This document shows positions 1 to 9,603 of a stretch of 64,000 nucleotides of DNA, in pieces. The translations under genes and the position numbers were made by a program. This DNA comes from Vibrio zhugei (GTDB lineage: Bacteria; Pseudomonadota; Gammaproteobacteria; Enterobacterales; Vibrionaceae), in contig NZ_CP033078.1 of assembly GCF_003716875.1 (NCBI RefSeq), forward strand, positions 2,542,001-2,606,000, given 5' to 3'. The notes below the pieces were generated by a model. It saw only the letters and a program-made list of their open reading frames with translations. It ran no database searches and was not told the origin of the DNA. The stretch's first letter is position 1. Each line of letters begins with the position of its first letter.

Positions 1-440
1 ATGCTACCCAATGCATCGATTGTTGCACGAACAACGTTGATTGGGTTAGTTGAACCGTACGCTTTTGATAGTACGTTATGTACACCAGCCACTTCTAGTA
101 CAGCACGCATCGCACCACCGGCGATAACACCCGTACCTTCTGCAGCAGGCTGCATGTAAACTTTAGAACCCGAGTGACGACCTTTCACCGGATGGTGAAG
201 AGTGCCTTCGTTAAGTGCGATAGTAACCATGTTACGACGCGCTTTTTCCATTGCTTTTTGAATCGCTGCAGGTACTTCACGGGCTTTACCGTATCCGAAA
301 CCTACACGACCGTTACCGTCACCAACTACAGTTAGTGCAGTAAAGCTCATGATTCGACCACCTTTAACCGTTTTAGAAACGCGGTTAACGGCGATTAGCT
401 TTTCTTGCAAATCATTAGCTTGTTGTTGTTCTTTAGCCAT
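1..440 (-). CDS. rpsE: 30S ribosomal protein S5, 3' end outside window
   Basis: This is the N-terminal part of ribosomal protein S5, a small-subunit protein involved in decoding accuracy and mRNA unwinding. The start ATG is at 438-440 and about 146 codons are visible. The family is usually about 167 residues, so roughly the last 20 are cut off by the window edge. The conserved GGRIMSF and [11 protein letters not shown] stretches are seen near residues 28-60. It lies 14 bp downstream of rplR in the spc operon. Confidence 0.97.
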   Translation of the reverse strand, partial: MAKEQQQANDLQEKLIAVNRVSKTVKGGRIMSFTALTVVGDGNGRVGFGYGKAREVPAAIQKAMEKARRNMVTIALNEGTLHHPVKGRHSGSKVYMQPAAEGTGVIAGGAMRAVLEVAGVHNVLSKAYGSTNPINVVRATIDALGS

Positions 441-454
441 CTTCCAACCCTACC

Positions 455-808
455 TTAGAATTTCAGACCAGCTTCGCGAGCATTTTCTGCTAGCGCCGCT
501 ACTCGACCGTGGTATTGGAAACCAGAACGATCAAATGCAACTGCAGTCACGCCTTTTTCAAGCGCACGCTCAGCAATAGCTTTGCCTACTGCTTTTGCAG
601 CATCGATGTTACCGGTGTTTTTAACCTGCTCACGGATCGCTTTTTCTACAGTAGAAGCTGCTGCGATAACCTCAGAGCCATTAGCTGCAATCACCTGTGC
701 GTACACGTGACGAGGAGTACGGTGTACTACTAGGCGAGTTGCACCCAGTTCTGCAATCTTACGACGTGCACGAAGGGCACGACGGATGCGAGATGCTTTC
801 TTATCCAT
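455..808 (-). CDS. rplR: 50S ribosomal protein L18
   Basis: L18 binds 5S rRNA together with L5 and L25 and attaches it to the large subunit. The 117-residue product has the usual length and the typical basic N-terminus ([16 protein letters not shown]), followed by the RLVVHRT and [20 protein letters not shown] segments of the family. It sits between rplF and rpsE in the spc operon with 9 and 14 bp spacers. Confidence 0.98.
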   Translation of the reverse strand: MDKKASRIRRALRARRKIAELGATRLVVHRTPRHVYAQVIAANGSEVIAAASTVEKAIREQVKNTGNIDAAKAVGKAIAERALEKGVTAVAFDRSGFQYHGRVAALAENAREAGLKF

Positions 809-817
809 AGCGTTACC

Positions 818-1354
818 TTACTTCTTCTTAGCTTCTTTAGTACGCACATTTTCATCTGCGTAACGAACACCTTTACCTTTATAAGGTTCAGGTTCACGGT
901 AAGAACGAATATCTGCCGCAACTTGACCAACTAATTGCTTATCACAACCAGTTACAACGATCTCAGTTTGGCTAGGACATTCAGCCTTAATACCTGCAGG
1001 CAATTCATGCTCAACAGGGTGAGAGAAGCCTAGAGTTAGAGCTACAGCGTTGCCTTTAACAGCAGCACGGTAACCGACACCTTTCAAAGTTAGCTTCTTA
1101 GTGAAGCCTTCAGTAACACCAAGAATCATGTTGTTAACTAGTGCACGAGCAGTACCTGCTTGCGCCCAAGAGTTAGTAACACGTTCGTTGACTGGACCGA
1201 AAGTAAGGGCATTGTCTTCTTGTCCAACAACAACTAGGTTGTTAAGAACGCGAGTCAATTCACCTTTAGCACCTTTTACGGTGATCTCTTGGCCGTTTAG
1301 TTTCACCTCTACGCCAGCTGGAATAGCGACAGGTGCTTTAGCAACACGAGACAT
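818..1354 (-). CDS. rplF: 50S ribosomal protein L6
   Basis: L6 sits near the base of the L7/L12 stalk of the large subunit. The 178-residue protein has the two-lobe L6 layout, with an N-terminal MSRVAKAPV start and the C-terminal signature around [11 protein letters not shown] near residue 155. Length matches the family. The gene is 15 bp downstream of rpsH and 9 bp upstream of rplR. Confidence 0.98.
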   Translation of the reverse strand: MSRVAKAPVAIPAGVEVKLNGQEITVKGAKGELTRVLNNLVVVGQEDNALTFGPVNERVTNSWAQAGTARALVNNMILGVTEGFTKKLTLKGVGYRAAVKGNAVALTLGFSHPVEHELPAGIKAECPSQTEIVVTGCDKQLVGQVAADIRSYREPEPYKGKGVRYADENVRTKEAKKK

Positions 1355-1369
1355 ATCCTACTCCTTAAA

Positions 1370-1762
1370 TTACGCTACGTAGCAAATGATTTCACCACCA
1401 AGACCGGCTTTACGCGCGGCACGGTCTGACATAAGACCCTTGGAAGTAGAAACTACGGCAACACCCAGACCGCCCATCACAGATGGTAGCTCGTCTTTTT
1501 TCTTGTAGACGCGCAGACCAGGACGTGAAACACGTTGGATTTGCTCAATTACAGGTTTAGCTTGGAAGTACTTAAGAGTCACTTCTAGCTCAGGTTTAAC
1601 TTCGCTGTTTACTGCGAAGTCTACGATGTAACCTTCAGCTTTAAGTAGTGCAGCAATTGCAACTTTAAGCTTTGAAGAAGGCATTGTAACAGCAACTTTT
1701 TGTGCTGCCTGACCGTTACGAATACGGGTCAGCATATCCGAAATCGGATCTTGCATGCTCAT
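1370..1762 (-). CDS. rpsH: 30S ribosomal protein S8
   Basis: S8 is a primary 16S rRNA-binding protein and, in enterobacteria, the translational repressor of the spc operon, where it binds at the start of rplE. The 130-residue product begins [18 protein letters not shown] and ends with the GGEIICYV segment typical of S8. I did not model the S8 target structure here, so feedback control is inferred from the family. Confidence 0.98.
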   Translation of the reverse strand: MSMQDPISDMLTRIRNGQAAQKVAVTMPSSKLKVAIAALLKAEGYIVDFAVNSEVKPELEVTLKYFQAKPVIEQIQRVSRPGLRVYKKKDELPSVMGGLGVAVVSTSKGLMSDRAARKAGLGGEIICYVA

Positions 1763-1791
1763 AAACTTTACTCCAAATGATTAAGTGGCAA

Positions 1792-2097
1792 TTACCAGCT
1801 AGCCTTACGAAGTCCAGGAATCTCGCCTTTCATGCAAGCTTCACGAACTTTGATACGGCTCAGACCGAATTTACGTAGGTAACCGTGTGGACGACCAGTT
1901 TGGTTACAACGGTTGCGCTGACGTGATGCACTTGAATCACGTGGAAGAGTTTGCAGTTTAAGTACTGCATTCCAACGATCTTCTTCTGATGCGTTTACAT
2001 CGCTGATGATAGCTTTAAGCGCTGCGCGCTTTTCAGCGTACTTTGCTACTAGCTTGGCACGTTTAACGTCACGTGCTTTCATTGATTGTTTAGCCAT
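1792..2097 (-). CDS. rpsN: 30S ribosomal protein S14, zinc-free form
   Basis: S14 is a late-binding protein of the 30S head. The 101-residue product is the long form lacking the CxxC zinc knuckles found in the short paralogue. It carries the conserved [19 protein letters not shown] segment near residues 61-79 and ends with the usual KASW. It lies between rplE and rpsH in the spc operon. Confidence 0.98.
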   Translation of the reverse strand: MAKQSMKARDVKRAKLVAKYAEKRAALKAIISDVNASEEDRWNAVLKLQTLPRDSSASRQRNRCNQTGRPHGYLRKFGLSRIKVREACMKGEIPGLRKASW

Positions 2098-2114
2098 AAC
2101 AGTAACCCTTCACC

Positions 2115-2654
2115 TTACTTACGGAATGGGAAGTTAAAGGCAGCCAGCAGAGCATGGCCTTCCTCATCGGTAGCACCTGTAGTCGTGATAGTGATATCAA
2201 GACCGCGTACTCGATCGACTTTATCGTAGTCGATTTCCGGGAAGATGATTTGCTCGCGAACGCCCATGCTGTAGTTACCGCGTCCGTCAAAAGACTTAGC
2301 GCTAACACCGCGGAAATCGCGTACACGTGGTAGAGCGATAGAAATCAAACGCTCAAAGAAATCCCACATGCGCTCGCCACGCAAGGTTACTTTACAACCA
2401 ATTGGGTAGCCTTCACGAATTTTGAAACCTGCAACAGATTTACGAGCTTTAGTAATCAAAGGTTTTTGACCTGAGATAATAGCCATATCAGATGCTGCAT
2501 TTTCTAGCAGTTTCTTATCGTTGATTGCTTCACCAACGCCCATATTGAGGGTGATCTTCTCAATTCTAGGGACTTGCATGACGCTTGTGTAACCGAACTG
2601 TTTGGTCAGTTCAGCGACTACAGACGACTTGTAGTAATCATGCAGTTTCGCCAT
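2115..2654 (-). CDS. rplE: 50S ribosomal protein L5
   Basis: L5 binds 5S rRNA and contacts the P-site tRNA. The 179-residue protein has the family length, with the [18 protein letters not shown] segment near residues 25-42 and the C-terminal [19 protein letters not shown] region. It is the third gene of the spc operon and the expected site of S8 feedback in enterobacteria. Confidence 0.98.
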   Translation of the reverse strand: MAKLHDYYKSSVVAELTKQFGYTSVMQVPRIEKITLNMGVGEAINDKKLLENAASDMAIISGQKPLITKARKSVAGFKIREGYPIGCKVTLRGERMWDFFERLISIALPRVRDFRGVSAKSFDGRGNYSMGVREQIIFPEIDYDKVDRVRGLDITITTTGATDEEGHALLAAFNFPFRK

Positions 2655-2668
2655 AGTAGAACTCCAAA

Positions 2669-2983
2669 TTACTTAATTGTTTCACCGTTAGACTTGAAGA
2701 AACGCACTTTAGCGCCTTCTTCAAAACGGAAACCTACACGGTCCGCTTTACCAGTAGCTGCGTTAAAGATAGCCACGTTAGATGCATCGATTGCTGCTTC
2801 TTGCTCAACAATACCACCTTGGGTACCAAGAGCTGGAACAGGTTTTTGATGCTTCTTAACTAGGTTGATACCTTCAACGATAACTTTACCAGTTTCAAGA
2901 ACCTTGCTTACTTTACCTTTCTTGCCTTTATCTTTACCAGCAAGAACGATTACTTCGTCGTTACGACGGATTTTAGCTGCCAT
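2669..2983 (-). CDS. rplX: 50S ribosomal protein L24
   Basis: L24 is an assembly-initiating large-subunit protein located near the exit tunnel. The 104-residue product contains the KOW motif at residues 8-30 ([15 protein letters not shown]) followed by the [17 protein letters not shown] segment. It lies 13 bp downstream of rplN and 14 bp upstream of rplE. Confidence 0.98.
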   Translation of the reverse strand: MAAKIRRNDEVIVLAGKDKGKKGKVSKVLETGKVIVEGINLVKKHQKPVPALGTQGGIVEQEAAIDASNVAIFNAATGKADRVGFRFEEGAKVRFFKSNGETIK

Positions 2984-2996
2984 TGTTTGCCGCTCC

Positions 2997-3368
2997 TTAC
3001 AGAACTTCTGGAGCCAGTGAAACGATCTTCATGAATTTCGCATTACGAAGTTCACGCGTCACTGGACCAAAGATACGTGTACCGATTGGTTGCTCAGTAT
3101 TGTTATTTAACAATACACAAGCATTACGGTCGAAGCGAATGACAGAACCGTCCTGACGACGTACGCCTTTACGGGTGCGAACTACCACTGCCTTCATTAC
3201 ATCACCTTTTTTTACTTTACCGCGAGGAATTGCTTCCTTAACAGTAACTTTGATGATGTCGCCCACATGAGCGTAACGGCGGTGAGAGCCACCCAGAACC
3301 TTAATACACATTACGCTGCGAGCGCCTGAGTTATCAGCTGCGTCCAGCATACTTTGCATTTGGATCAT
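2997..3368 (-). CDS. rplN: 50S ribosomal protein L14
   Basis: L14 is a conserved large-subunit interface protein that contacts L19 and 16S rRNA. The 123-residue product starts [17 protein letters not shown] and ends [10 protein letters not shown], as is standard. It is the first gene of the spc operon. A terminator and a promoter candidate lie in the 164 bp separating it from rpsQ. Confidence 0.98.
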   Translation of the reverse strand: MIQMQSMLDAADNSGARSVMCIKVLGGSHRRYAHVGDIIKVTVKEAIPRGKVKKGDVMKAVVVRTRKGVRRQDGSVIRFDRNACVLLNNNTEQPIGTRIFGPVTRELRNAKFMKIVSLAPEVL

Positions 3369-3439
3369 GTTAGTGCTCCGCTAAATATAAAAAAACTAGA
3401 CCCATCTCGGGTCGGGCTGCCTCTTTAAAAGGGACGCGA

Positions 3440-3473
3440 ATTGTACCACCCTTTTTTTAGAAAGGGTAGTCAA
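3440..3473 (-). promoter_or_regulatory. Candidate spc operon promoter
   Basis: On the minus strand an extended -10 element TGG-TACAAT lies at 3440-3448. A TTGACT hexamer lies upstream at 3468-3473, but the 22-bp spacing is too long for a normal pair, so the promoter probably relies on the extended -10. Position, 70-100 bp upstream of rplN and just after the S10-operon terminator, fits the spc promoter. The spacer holds a small palindrome (ACCCTTT/AAAGGGT). Confidence 0.5.
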
Positions 3474-3509
3474 AAAACAAGCGGCTCGAAAAATTTCCCG
3501 TAGCCGCTT
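3471..3509 (-). terminator. Rho-independent terminator of the S10 operon
   Basis: An 8-bp perfect stem (AAGCGGCT/AGCCGCTT, arms 3479-3486 and 3502-3509) is followed on the minus strand by TTGTTTTTTG. It lies 24 bp after the rpsQ stop and before the rplN promoter, so it should separate S10 from spc transcription. Confidence 0.75.
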
Positions 3510-3532
3510 ATTTTATTTATAGAAAAAGAAAA

Positions 3533-3787
3533 TTAAATTTTCGCTTTTTCTACAACTTTAACCAATGTCCAAGACTTAGTCTTAGACAGTGGACGACACT
3601 CTTTGATTTCAACGATATCGCCTTGGCTACATTCGTTGTTTTCATCGTGAGCGTGCAGTTTTGTGGTGCGTTTCATGAACTTACCGTAAATTGGGTGTTT
3701 TACGAAACGTTCAATGATAACAACAATAGACTTGTCCATTTTGTTGCTAACAACGCGACCTTGTTGAGTACGAATTTTGTCGCTCAT
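3533..3787 (-). CDS. rpsQ: 30S ribosomal protein S17
   Basis: S17 is a primary 16S rRNA-binding protein with an OB fold. The 84-residue product has the [19 protein letters not shown]-terminal strand region and the central [19 protein letters not shown] signature. It is the last gene of the S10 operon. Its ATG overlaps the rpmC stop codon by one base, which suggests translational coupling. Confidence 0.98.
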   Translation of the reverse strand: MSDKIRTQQGRVVSNKMDKSIVVIIERFVKHPIYGKFMKRTTKLHAHDENNECSQGDIVEIKECRPLSKTKSWTLVKVVEKAKI

Positions 3788-3981
3788 TATGCGCCTGCCT
3801 TCTCAGTCAAAACAGTTTTCACACGTGCGATATCACGGCGTACAGCTTTTAGAGTGTGAGTTTGTTGTAGCTGACCAGTAGCAGCTTGCATACGCAAGTT
3901 GAACTGTTCTTTCAACAAATTCAGTAGCTCAGCATTAAGCTCTTCAACGCTTTTCTCGCGTAGATCTAGTGCTTTCATCAC
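3787..3981 (-). CDS. rpmC: 50S ribosomal protein L29
   Basis: L29 lies at the polypeptide tunnel exit next to L23, near the docking site for trigger factor and SRP. The 64-residue product is all-helical in type, with the [16 protein letters not shown] start and the [17 protein letters not shown] signature at residues 22-38. The start overlaps the rplP stop by four bases. Confidence 0.97.
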   Translation of the reverse strand: MMKALDLREKSVEELNAELLNLLKEQFNLRMQAATGQLQQTHTLKAVRRDIARVKTVLTEKAGA

Positions 3982-4388
3982 ATCACCTGCTTAGTTACAA
4001 ATGTGGTTTTGAATGGCAGTTTACGAGCCGCTAGGCGGAACGCTTCACGCGCCAACTCTTCAGGTACACCATCAACTTCGTACATAACCTTTCCAGGTTG
4101 GATTTGGGCTACCCAGTACTCAACGTTACCTTTACCCTTACCTTGACGAACTTCAAGTGGTTTTTCTGTGATAGGCTTATCTGGGAACACACGGATCCAG
4201 ATTTGACCTTGACGCTTAATGTGACGTGTCATTGCACGACGTGCCGCTTCGATTTGACGAGCAGTCAGACGACCACGGCCAACAGCTTTTAAACCGAAAG
4301 TACCGAATGATACTTCAGTACCTTTAGCTAGACCACGGTTACGACCAGTCTGAACCTTACGGAATTTAGTACGTTTAGGTTGTAGCAT
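3978..4388 (-). CDS. rplP: 50S ribosomal protein L16
   Basis: L16 organises the A-site region of the large subunit. The 136-residue product begins [11 protein letters not shown] and carries the [19 protein letters not shown] and [11 protein letters not shown] segments of the family. It lies between rpsC and rpmC. Confidence 0.98.
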   Translation of the reverse strand: MLQPKRTKFRKVQTGRNRGLAKGTEVSFGTFGLKAVGRGRLTARQIEAARRAMTRHIKRQGQIWIRVFPDKPITEKPLEVRQGKGKGNVEYWVAQIQPGKVMYEVDGVPEELAREAFRLAARKLPFKTTFVTKQVM

Positions 4389-4399
4389 CTGTCGACTCC

Positions 4400-5089
4400 T
4401 TACTTACGGCCTTTACGCTGCTTCTTAGGCTTTTCACTCTTAGGTTCAGCAACTGGCATACCGCCTAGAATCTCACCTTTGAAGATCCAAACTTTAACAC
4501 CAATCACACCATATTGAGTGTGAGCAGAAGAAGTCGCGTAATCAATGTCTGCACGCAGAGTATGTAGAGGCACACGGCCTTCACGATACCATTCTGTACG
4601 TGCGATTTCAGCGCCGCCTAGACGACCACTTACTTCAACTTTGATACCCTTAGCACCTAGACGCATTGCATTTTGTACCGCGCGCTTCATAGCACGACGG
4701 AACATAACACGACGCTCTAGCTGAGAGGCGATGCCATCAGCAACTAGTTGACCGTCTAATTCAGGCTTACGTACTTCAGCGATATTAATTTGCGCTGGTA
4801 CACCTGCGATTTTAGCTACAGCTGTGCGTAGCTTCTCAACGTCTTCGCCTTTCTTACCGATAACAACACCTGGACGAGCAGTGTGAATAGTCACACGGAT
4901 GCTCTTCGCAGGACGCTCGATAACGATGCGTGATACAGACGCTTTTGACAATTCCTTAGTGAGGAATTGACGTACCTTGAAATCGCCGTCTAGGTTGTCA
5001 GCGAACTCATTGGTATTAGCAAACCATGTAGCATTCCAAGGCTTAACGATGCCAAGACGAATACCATTTGGATGTACTTTCTGACCCAT
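4400..5089 (-). CDS. rpsC: 30S ribosomal protein S3
   Basis: S3 lines the mRNA entry channel and contributes to ribosomal helicase activity. The 229-residue protein has the N-terminal [14 protein letters not shown] signature, a KH type 2 domain with the [12 protein letters not shown] loop near residues 74-85, and a basic C-terminal tail ([11 protein letters not shown]). Length is close to the usual 230-233. Confidence 0.98.
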   Translation of the reverse strand: MGQKVHPNGIRLGIVKPWNATWFANTNEFADNLDGDFKVRQFLTKELSKASVSRIVIERPAKSIRVTIHTARPGVVIGKKGEDVEKLRTAVAKIAGVPAQINIAEVRKPELDGQLVADGIASQLERRVMFRRAMKRAVQNAMRLGAKGIKVEVSGRLGGAEIARTEWYREGRVPLHTLRADIDYATSSAHTQYGVIGVKVWIFKGEILGGMPVAEPKSEKPKKQRKGRK

Positions 5090-5108
5090 TGCTTACTCTC
5101 CTAGTCTC

Positions 5109-5441
5109 TTAGCGATCTGCGACAACCACAGTAATGTGGCTTGAACGCTTCAAGATACGATCCGCACGACCTTTAGCACGAGGCATAATACGCTTCATGA
5201 TAGGGCCCTCATCTACGAAGATTTTAGCGACACGTAGATCGTCAATGTCAGCACCTTCGTTGTGTTCCGCGTTAGCGATTGCTGACTCTAGAACTTTTTT
5301 CACTAATTCAGCCGCTTTTTTGTTGCTGAAAGTTAGCGTTTCTAGAGCCTGATCTACGCTTTTACCGCGAATAAGATCTGCTACTAAGCGAGCTTTCTGA
5401 GGAGAAATGCGAGCAAAGTTATGTTTAGCTAAAGCTTCCAT
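5109..5441 (-). CDS. rplV: 50S ribosomal protein L22
   Basis: L22 extends a beta hairpin into the peptide exit tunnel; mutations in that hairpin give macrolide resistance in other species. The 110-residue product starts [19 protein letters not shown] and keeps the hairpin region near residues 80-100 ([18 protein letters not shown]). No unusual change is visible. Confidence 0.98.
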   Translation of the reverse strand: MEALAKHNFARISPQKARLVADLIRGKSVDQALETLTFSNKKAAELVKKVLESAIANAEHNEGADIDDLRVAKIFVDEGPIMKRIMPRAKGRADRILKRSSHITVVVADR

Positions 5442-5451
5442 TATTTACTCC

Positions 5452-5733
<282 letters not shown>

Positions 5734-5750
5734 TTATCCTCTTTAATAGA

Positions 5751-6575
5751 TTACTTATTACGACGACGTACGATGTACTTGTCAGTGCGTTTGTTCTTAC
5801 GGGTCTTAAAGCCTTTAGTAGGAACACCCCATGGAGATACTGGATGACGGCCACCAGAAGTACGACCTTCACCACCACCGTGTGGGTGATCAACAGGGTT
5901 CATTACCACACCGCGAACGGTAGGACGAACACCGCGCCAGCGGCTAGCACCAGCTTTACCAAGTTCACGAAGCATGTGTTCGTGGTTGCCTACTTCACCG
6001 ATAGTTGCACGGCATTCAGACAGAACTTTACGCATTTCGCCAGAACGTAGACGAAGTGTTACATACGCACCGTCGCGAGCAACGATTTGTACATAGGCAC
6101 CAGCTGAACGTGCGATCTGTGCACCTTTACCAGGTTTTAGTTCAACGTTATGTACTGTTGAACCTACTGGGATGTTGCGCATTGGCAAAGCGTTACCCGC
6201 TTTGATTGGTGCATCAACGCCAGATTGAACTTGGTCACCAGCTTTTACGCCTTTAGGTGCAATGATGTAACGACGTTCACCGTCTTTATATAGTACTAGA
6301 GCGATGTTCGCACTACGGTTTGGATCGTATTCAATACGTTCAACCGTTGCAGGGATACCATCTTTAGTACGTTTAAAATCAATCACACGGTAATGTTGCT
6401 TGTGACCACCACCGATATGACGAACTGTAATTCGACCGTTGTTGTTACGACCACCGTTTTTAGAGTTTTTCTCTAAAAGAGGTGCGTAAGGCTTACCTTT
6501 GTAAAGGTCAGCATTTACGATTTTAACAACGTGACGACGACCAGCCGAAGTCGGCTTACATTTAACAATAGCCAT
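5751..6575 (-). CDS. rplB: 50S ribosomal protein L2
   Basis: L2 is needed for subunit association and peptidyl transferase function. The 274-residue product has the N-terminal [15 protein letters not shown] start, the central [15 protein letters not shown] segment, and the C-terminal [11 protein letters not shown] signature, whose histidine is essential in other bacteria. It lies between rplW and rpsS. Confidence 0.98.
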   Translation of the reverse strand: MAIVKCKPTSAGRRHVVKIVNADLYKGKPYAPLLEKNSKNGGRNNNGRITVRHIGGGHKQHYRVIDFKRTKDGIPATVERIEYDPNRSANIALVLYKDGERRYIIAPKGVKAGDQVQSGVDAPIKAGNALPMRNIPVGSTVHNVELKPGKGAQIARSAGAYVQIVARDGAYVTLRLRSGEMRKVLSECRATIGEVGNHEHMLRELGKAGASRWRGVRPTVRGVVMNPVDHPHGGGEGRTSGGRHPVSPWGVPTKGFKTRKNKRTDKYIVRRRNK

Positions 6576-6591
6576 TTTTCAACTACTCCTG

Positions 6592-6894
6592 TTATTCCGC
6601 GCCGCCAACAAAGTCAAGATCCTGACCTTCATTCAAAGTAACGTACGCTTTTTTAACGTCGCTACGGCGACCTTGGCGTAGACCTTGACGTTTGGTCTTA
6701 CCCTTAGTGATAAGAGTGTTTACAGACTTAACTTCAACTTCAAATAGTTTTTCTACAGCAGCTTTGATTTCTTTTTTAGTGGAGTCAATTGCAACTGTGA
6801 AAACGATAGTGTTCGCTTTCTCTGCAGCCATAGTAGCTTTTTCAGAGATGTGCGGAGCACGCAAAACTTTTAGTAGACGCTCTTCACGAATCAT
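6592..6894 (-). CDS. rplW: 50S ribosomal protein L23
   Basis: L23 forms the tunnel-exit docking site for trigger factor and SRP. The 100-residue product begins [21 protein letters not shown] and keeps the [14 protein letters not shown] segment near residues 58-71. Its start overlaps the rplD stop by four bases. Confidence 0.98.
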   Translation of the reverse strand: MIREERLLKVLRAPHISEKATMAAEKANTIVFTVAIDSTKKEIKAAVEKLFEVEVKSVNTLITKGKTKRQGLRQGRRSDVKKAYVTLNEGQDLDFVGGAE

Positions 6895-7493
6895 GCCAGC
6901 ATCTCCTCAACTTGCTTAACTGCAGACGCAGTCATTAGAACCTTGTCAAATGCGATTAGGCTTACCGGATCGATACCAGAAACGTCACGCACGTCAACTT
7001 TGTAAAGGTTACGAGCAGCTAAGAATAGATTCTCGTCTACTTCGCCAGTAACGACAAGAACGTCGTTAAGCTCATGTTCTTTAAGCTTAGCTACTAGCTC
7101 TTTAGTTTTTGGAGCTTCTACTGTGAAGTTATCAACAACGATTAAACGCTCTTGACGAACCAACTCAGAAAGAATGCTCTTCATAGCACCGCGGTACATT
7201 TTTTTGTTTACTTTTTGGCTGTGATCTTGTGGTTTCGCAGCAAAAGTAACACCACCTGTACGCCAGATCGGGCTACGGATTGTACCAGCACGAGCACGGC
7301 CAGTACCTTTTTGACGCCATGGCTTAGCGCCGCCGCCAGAAACTTCTGAACGTGTCTTTTGAGCACGAGTACCTTGACGAGCACCTGCTGCATACGCAAC
7401 AACTACTTGGTGTACAAGAGCTTCGTTGAACTCACGTCCGAAAGTAGTTTCGGAAACAGTTAGTGCATCAGCACCTTTAACCATCAATTCCAT
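6891..7493 (-). CDS. rplD: 50S ribosomal protein L4
   Basis: L4 lines the exit tunnel and, in enterobacteria, represses its own S10 operon by transcription attenuation and translational control in the leader. The 200-residue product has the tunnel loop near residues 43-72 ([15 protein letters not shown] then [13 protein letters not shown]). The 256-nt leader upstream of rpsJ fits L4 autoregulation. Confidence 0.98.
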   Translation of the reverse strand: MELMVKGADALTVSETTFGREFNEALVHQVVVAYAAGARQGTRAQKTRSEVSGGGAKPWRQKGTGRARAGTIRSPIWRTGGVTFAAKPQDHSQKVNKKMYRGAMKSILSELVRQERLIVVDNFTVEAPKTKELVAKLKEHELNDVLVVTGEVDENLFLAARNLYKVDVRDVSGIDPVSLIAFDKVLMTASAVKQVEEMLA

Positions 7494-7509
7494 TACTTAC
7501 TCCTAGACG

Positions 7510-8139
7510 TTATGCTTTTACAGCTGGTTTTACGATCACGTTACCGCCTGTTGAGCCTGGAACTGCACCTCTGATAAGAAGTAAGTTACGCTCAGCGTCA
7601 ACACGTACGATCTCTAGGTTTTGAGTCGTTACACGCTCATTACCCATTTGACCTGCCATTTTCTTGCCTTTAAATACACGACCTGGAGTCTGACATTGAC
7701 CGATAGAACCAGGAGCGCGGTGAGACAAGGAGTTACCGTGAGTCGCATCTTGAGTACGGAAGTTCCAACGCTTAACAGCGCCTTGGAAACCTTTACCTTT
7801 AGATGAACCAGTAACGTCTACTTTTTTAATTTCATTGAACAGTTCAACAGTCAGTTCAGCACCAACTTCGAACTCTTCACCGTTTTCTAAACGGAATTCC
7901 CAAAGACCGCGGCCAGCTTCAACACCTGCTTTCGCAAAGTGACCAGCTTCAGGCTTAGATACGCGGCTAGCTTTCTTATCACCAGCAGTAATTTGGATTG
8001 CTGCATAACCATCTGTTTCAAGTGATTTCACTTGAGTTACACGGTTCGCTTCAACCTCAACTACTGTTACTGGGATAGAAACGCCTTCTTCAGTAAATAC
8101 GCGGGTCATACCCACTTTACGTCCGACTAGACCAATCAT
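7510..8139 (-). CDS. rplC: 50S ribosomal protein L3
   Basis: L3 is an early assembly protein close to the peptidyl transferase centre. The 209-residue product starts [15 protein letters not shown] and contains the loop region [21 protein letters not shown] near residues 141-161, which includes the glutamine that PrmB methylates in E. coli. It is the second gene of the S10 operon. Confidence 0.98.
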   Translation of the reverse strand: MIGLVGRKVGMTRVFTEEGVSIPVTVVEVEANRVTQVKSLETDGYAAIQITAGDKKASRVSKPEAGHFAKAGVEAGRGLWEFRLENGEEFEVGAELTVELFNEIKKVDVTGSSKGKGFQGAVKRWNFRTQDATHGNSLSHRAPGSIGQCQTPGRVFKGKKMAGQMGNERVTTQNLEIVRVDAERNLLLIRGAVPGSTGGNVIVKPAVKA

Positions 8140-8153
8140 TATTCTAACTCCCC

Positions 8154-8721
<568 letters not shown>

Positions 8722-8727
8722 CGGTGC

Positions 8728-8755
8728 ATTATACAGATATCGATCTGGCTTGCAA
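8728..8755 (-). promoter_or_regulatory. S10 operon promoter
   Basis: On the minus strand a -35 TTGCAA (8750-8755) and a perfect -10 TATAAT (8728-8733) are separated by 16 bp. This is the best sigma-70 match upstream of rpsJ and places the transcript start near 8721. Confidence 0.7.
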
Positions 8756-8803
8756 GCGGTGTGTGAAAAATATACGAATCTTATTGTTATCTCTTCTATT
8801 AAC

Positions 8804-8838
8804 CACAAACAGCGCGATGAGACATCGCGCTGTTTGTG
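8804..8838 (-). terminator. 16-bp perfect hairpin after rlmB
   Basis: Arms 8804-8819 and 8823-8838 (CACAAACAGCGCGATG and its exact complement) enclose a 3-nt loop, starting 20 bp after the rlmB stop. The stem is very strong, but there is no clean U-run on either side, so it may act as a weak or factor-assisted terminator, or as a 3' RNA stabiliser for the rnr-rlmB transcript. Confidence 0.5.
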
Positions 8839-8858
8839 CTCGATAAAGACCGAATAAG

Positions 8859-9596
8859 CTACGCTGAGCGTTGACGTACCGCTTCAAATAAGCACACACC
8901 CGTGGCAACGGAGACATTTAAGCTTGATACCGTGCCCGCCATCGGGATCTTAATCAAGTCATCACACGTTTCACGAGTCAGCCGACGCATACCGTCGCCT
9001 TCTGCCCCCATAACGATGGCTAAAGACCCAGTTAAGTCAGTCTGGTACACATCGTGTGTCGCTTCACCAGCGGTTCCGACAAACCACACACCCTGCTCTT
9101 GTAAGGCGCGCATTGTCCGAGCGAGATTGGTGACACGAATCAAAGGAACCGTCTCAGCTGCGCCACAGGCAACTTTGCTGACGGTCGCATTCAATGGCGC
9201 TGATTTATCTTTCGGTACAATGACGGCTGCAACCCCTGCTGCATCCGCATTACGCAGGCAAGCACCGAGGTTGTGTGGATCGGTAACGCCATCGAGAACT
9301 AACAGTAAAGGGGACGGCTGCGTCGCTAGAATGGTATCTAAGTCGTTTTCATTCAATACCTTCGCCGGCTTCACTTTTGCAATAACGCCTTGGTGATTCG
9401 CGCCTTTGGCACGATCATCAAGTGTCTTACGATTCATTTCTTGAATCGAGACACCAATACTTGTGAGCTCATTTAGTACGGGTAATAGACGATCATCCTG
9501 ACGGCCTTTTAAAACATATGCTTCAATAAAACGTGCGGGATCACGCTCTAATACCGCTTTAATGGCATGGATACCATAAATCAGTTCGTTACTCAT
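8859..9596 (-). CDS. rlmB: 23S rRNA (guanosine-2'-O-)-methyltransferase RlmB
   Basis: RlmB is a SPOUT-class enzyme that methylates the 2'-OH of G2251 in the P loop of 23S rRNA using S-adenosylmethionine. The 245-residue protein has an N-terminal substrate-binding domain (residues 1-75) and a knotted catalytic domain with the three SPOUT motifs: [16 protein letters not shown] near 107-122, [11 protein letters not shown] near 195-205 and [15 protein letters not shown] near 217-231. It starts 7 bp after rnr, so the two genes should be cotranscribed. Confidence 0.95.
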   Translation of the reverse strand: MSNELIYGIHAIKAVLERDPARFIEAYVLKGRQDDRLLPVLNELTSIGVSIQEMNRKTLDDRAKGANHQGVIAKVKPAKVLNENDLDTILATQPSPLLLVLDGVTDPHNLGACLRNADAAGVAAVIVPKDKSAPLNATVSKVACGAAETVPLIRVTNLARTMRALQEQGVWFVGTAGEATHDVYQTDLTGSLAIVMGAEGDGMRRLTRETCDDLIKIPMAGTVSSLNVSVATGVCLFEAVRQRSA

Positions 9597-9603
9597 CGTT
9601 TAC

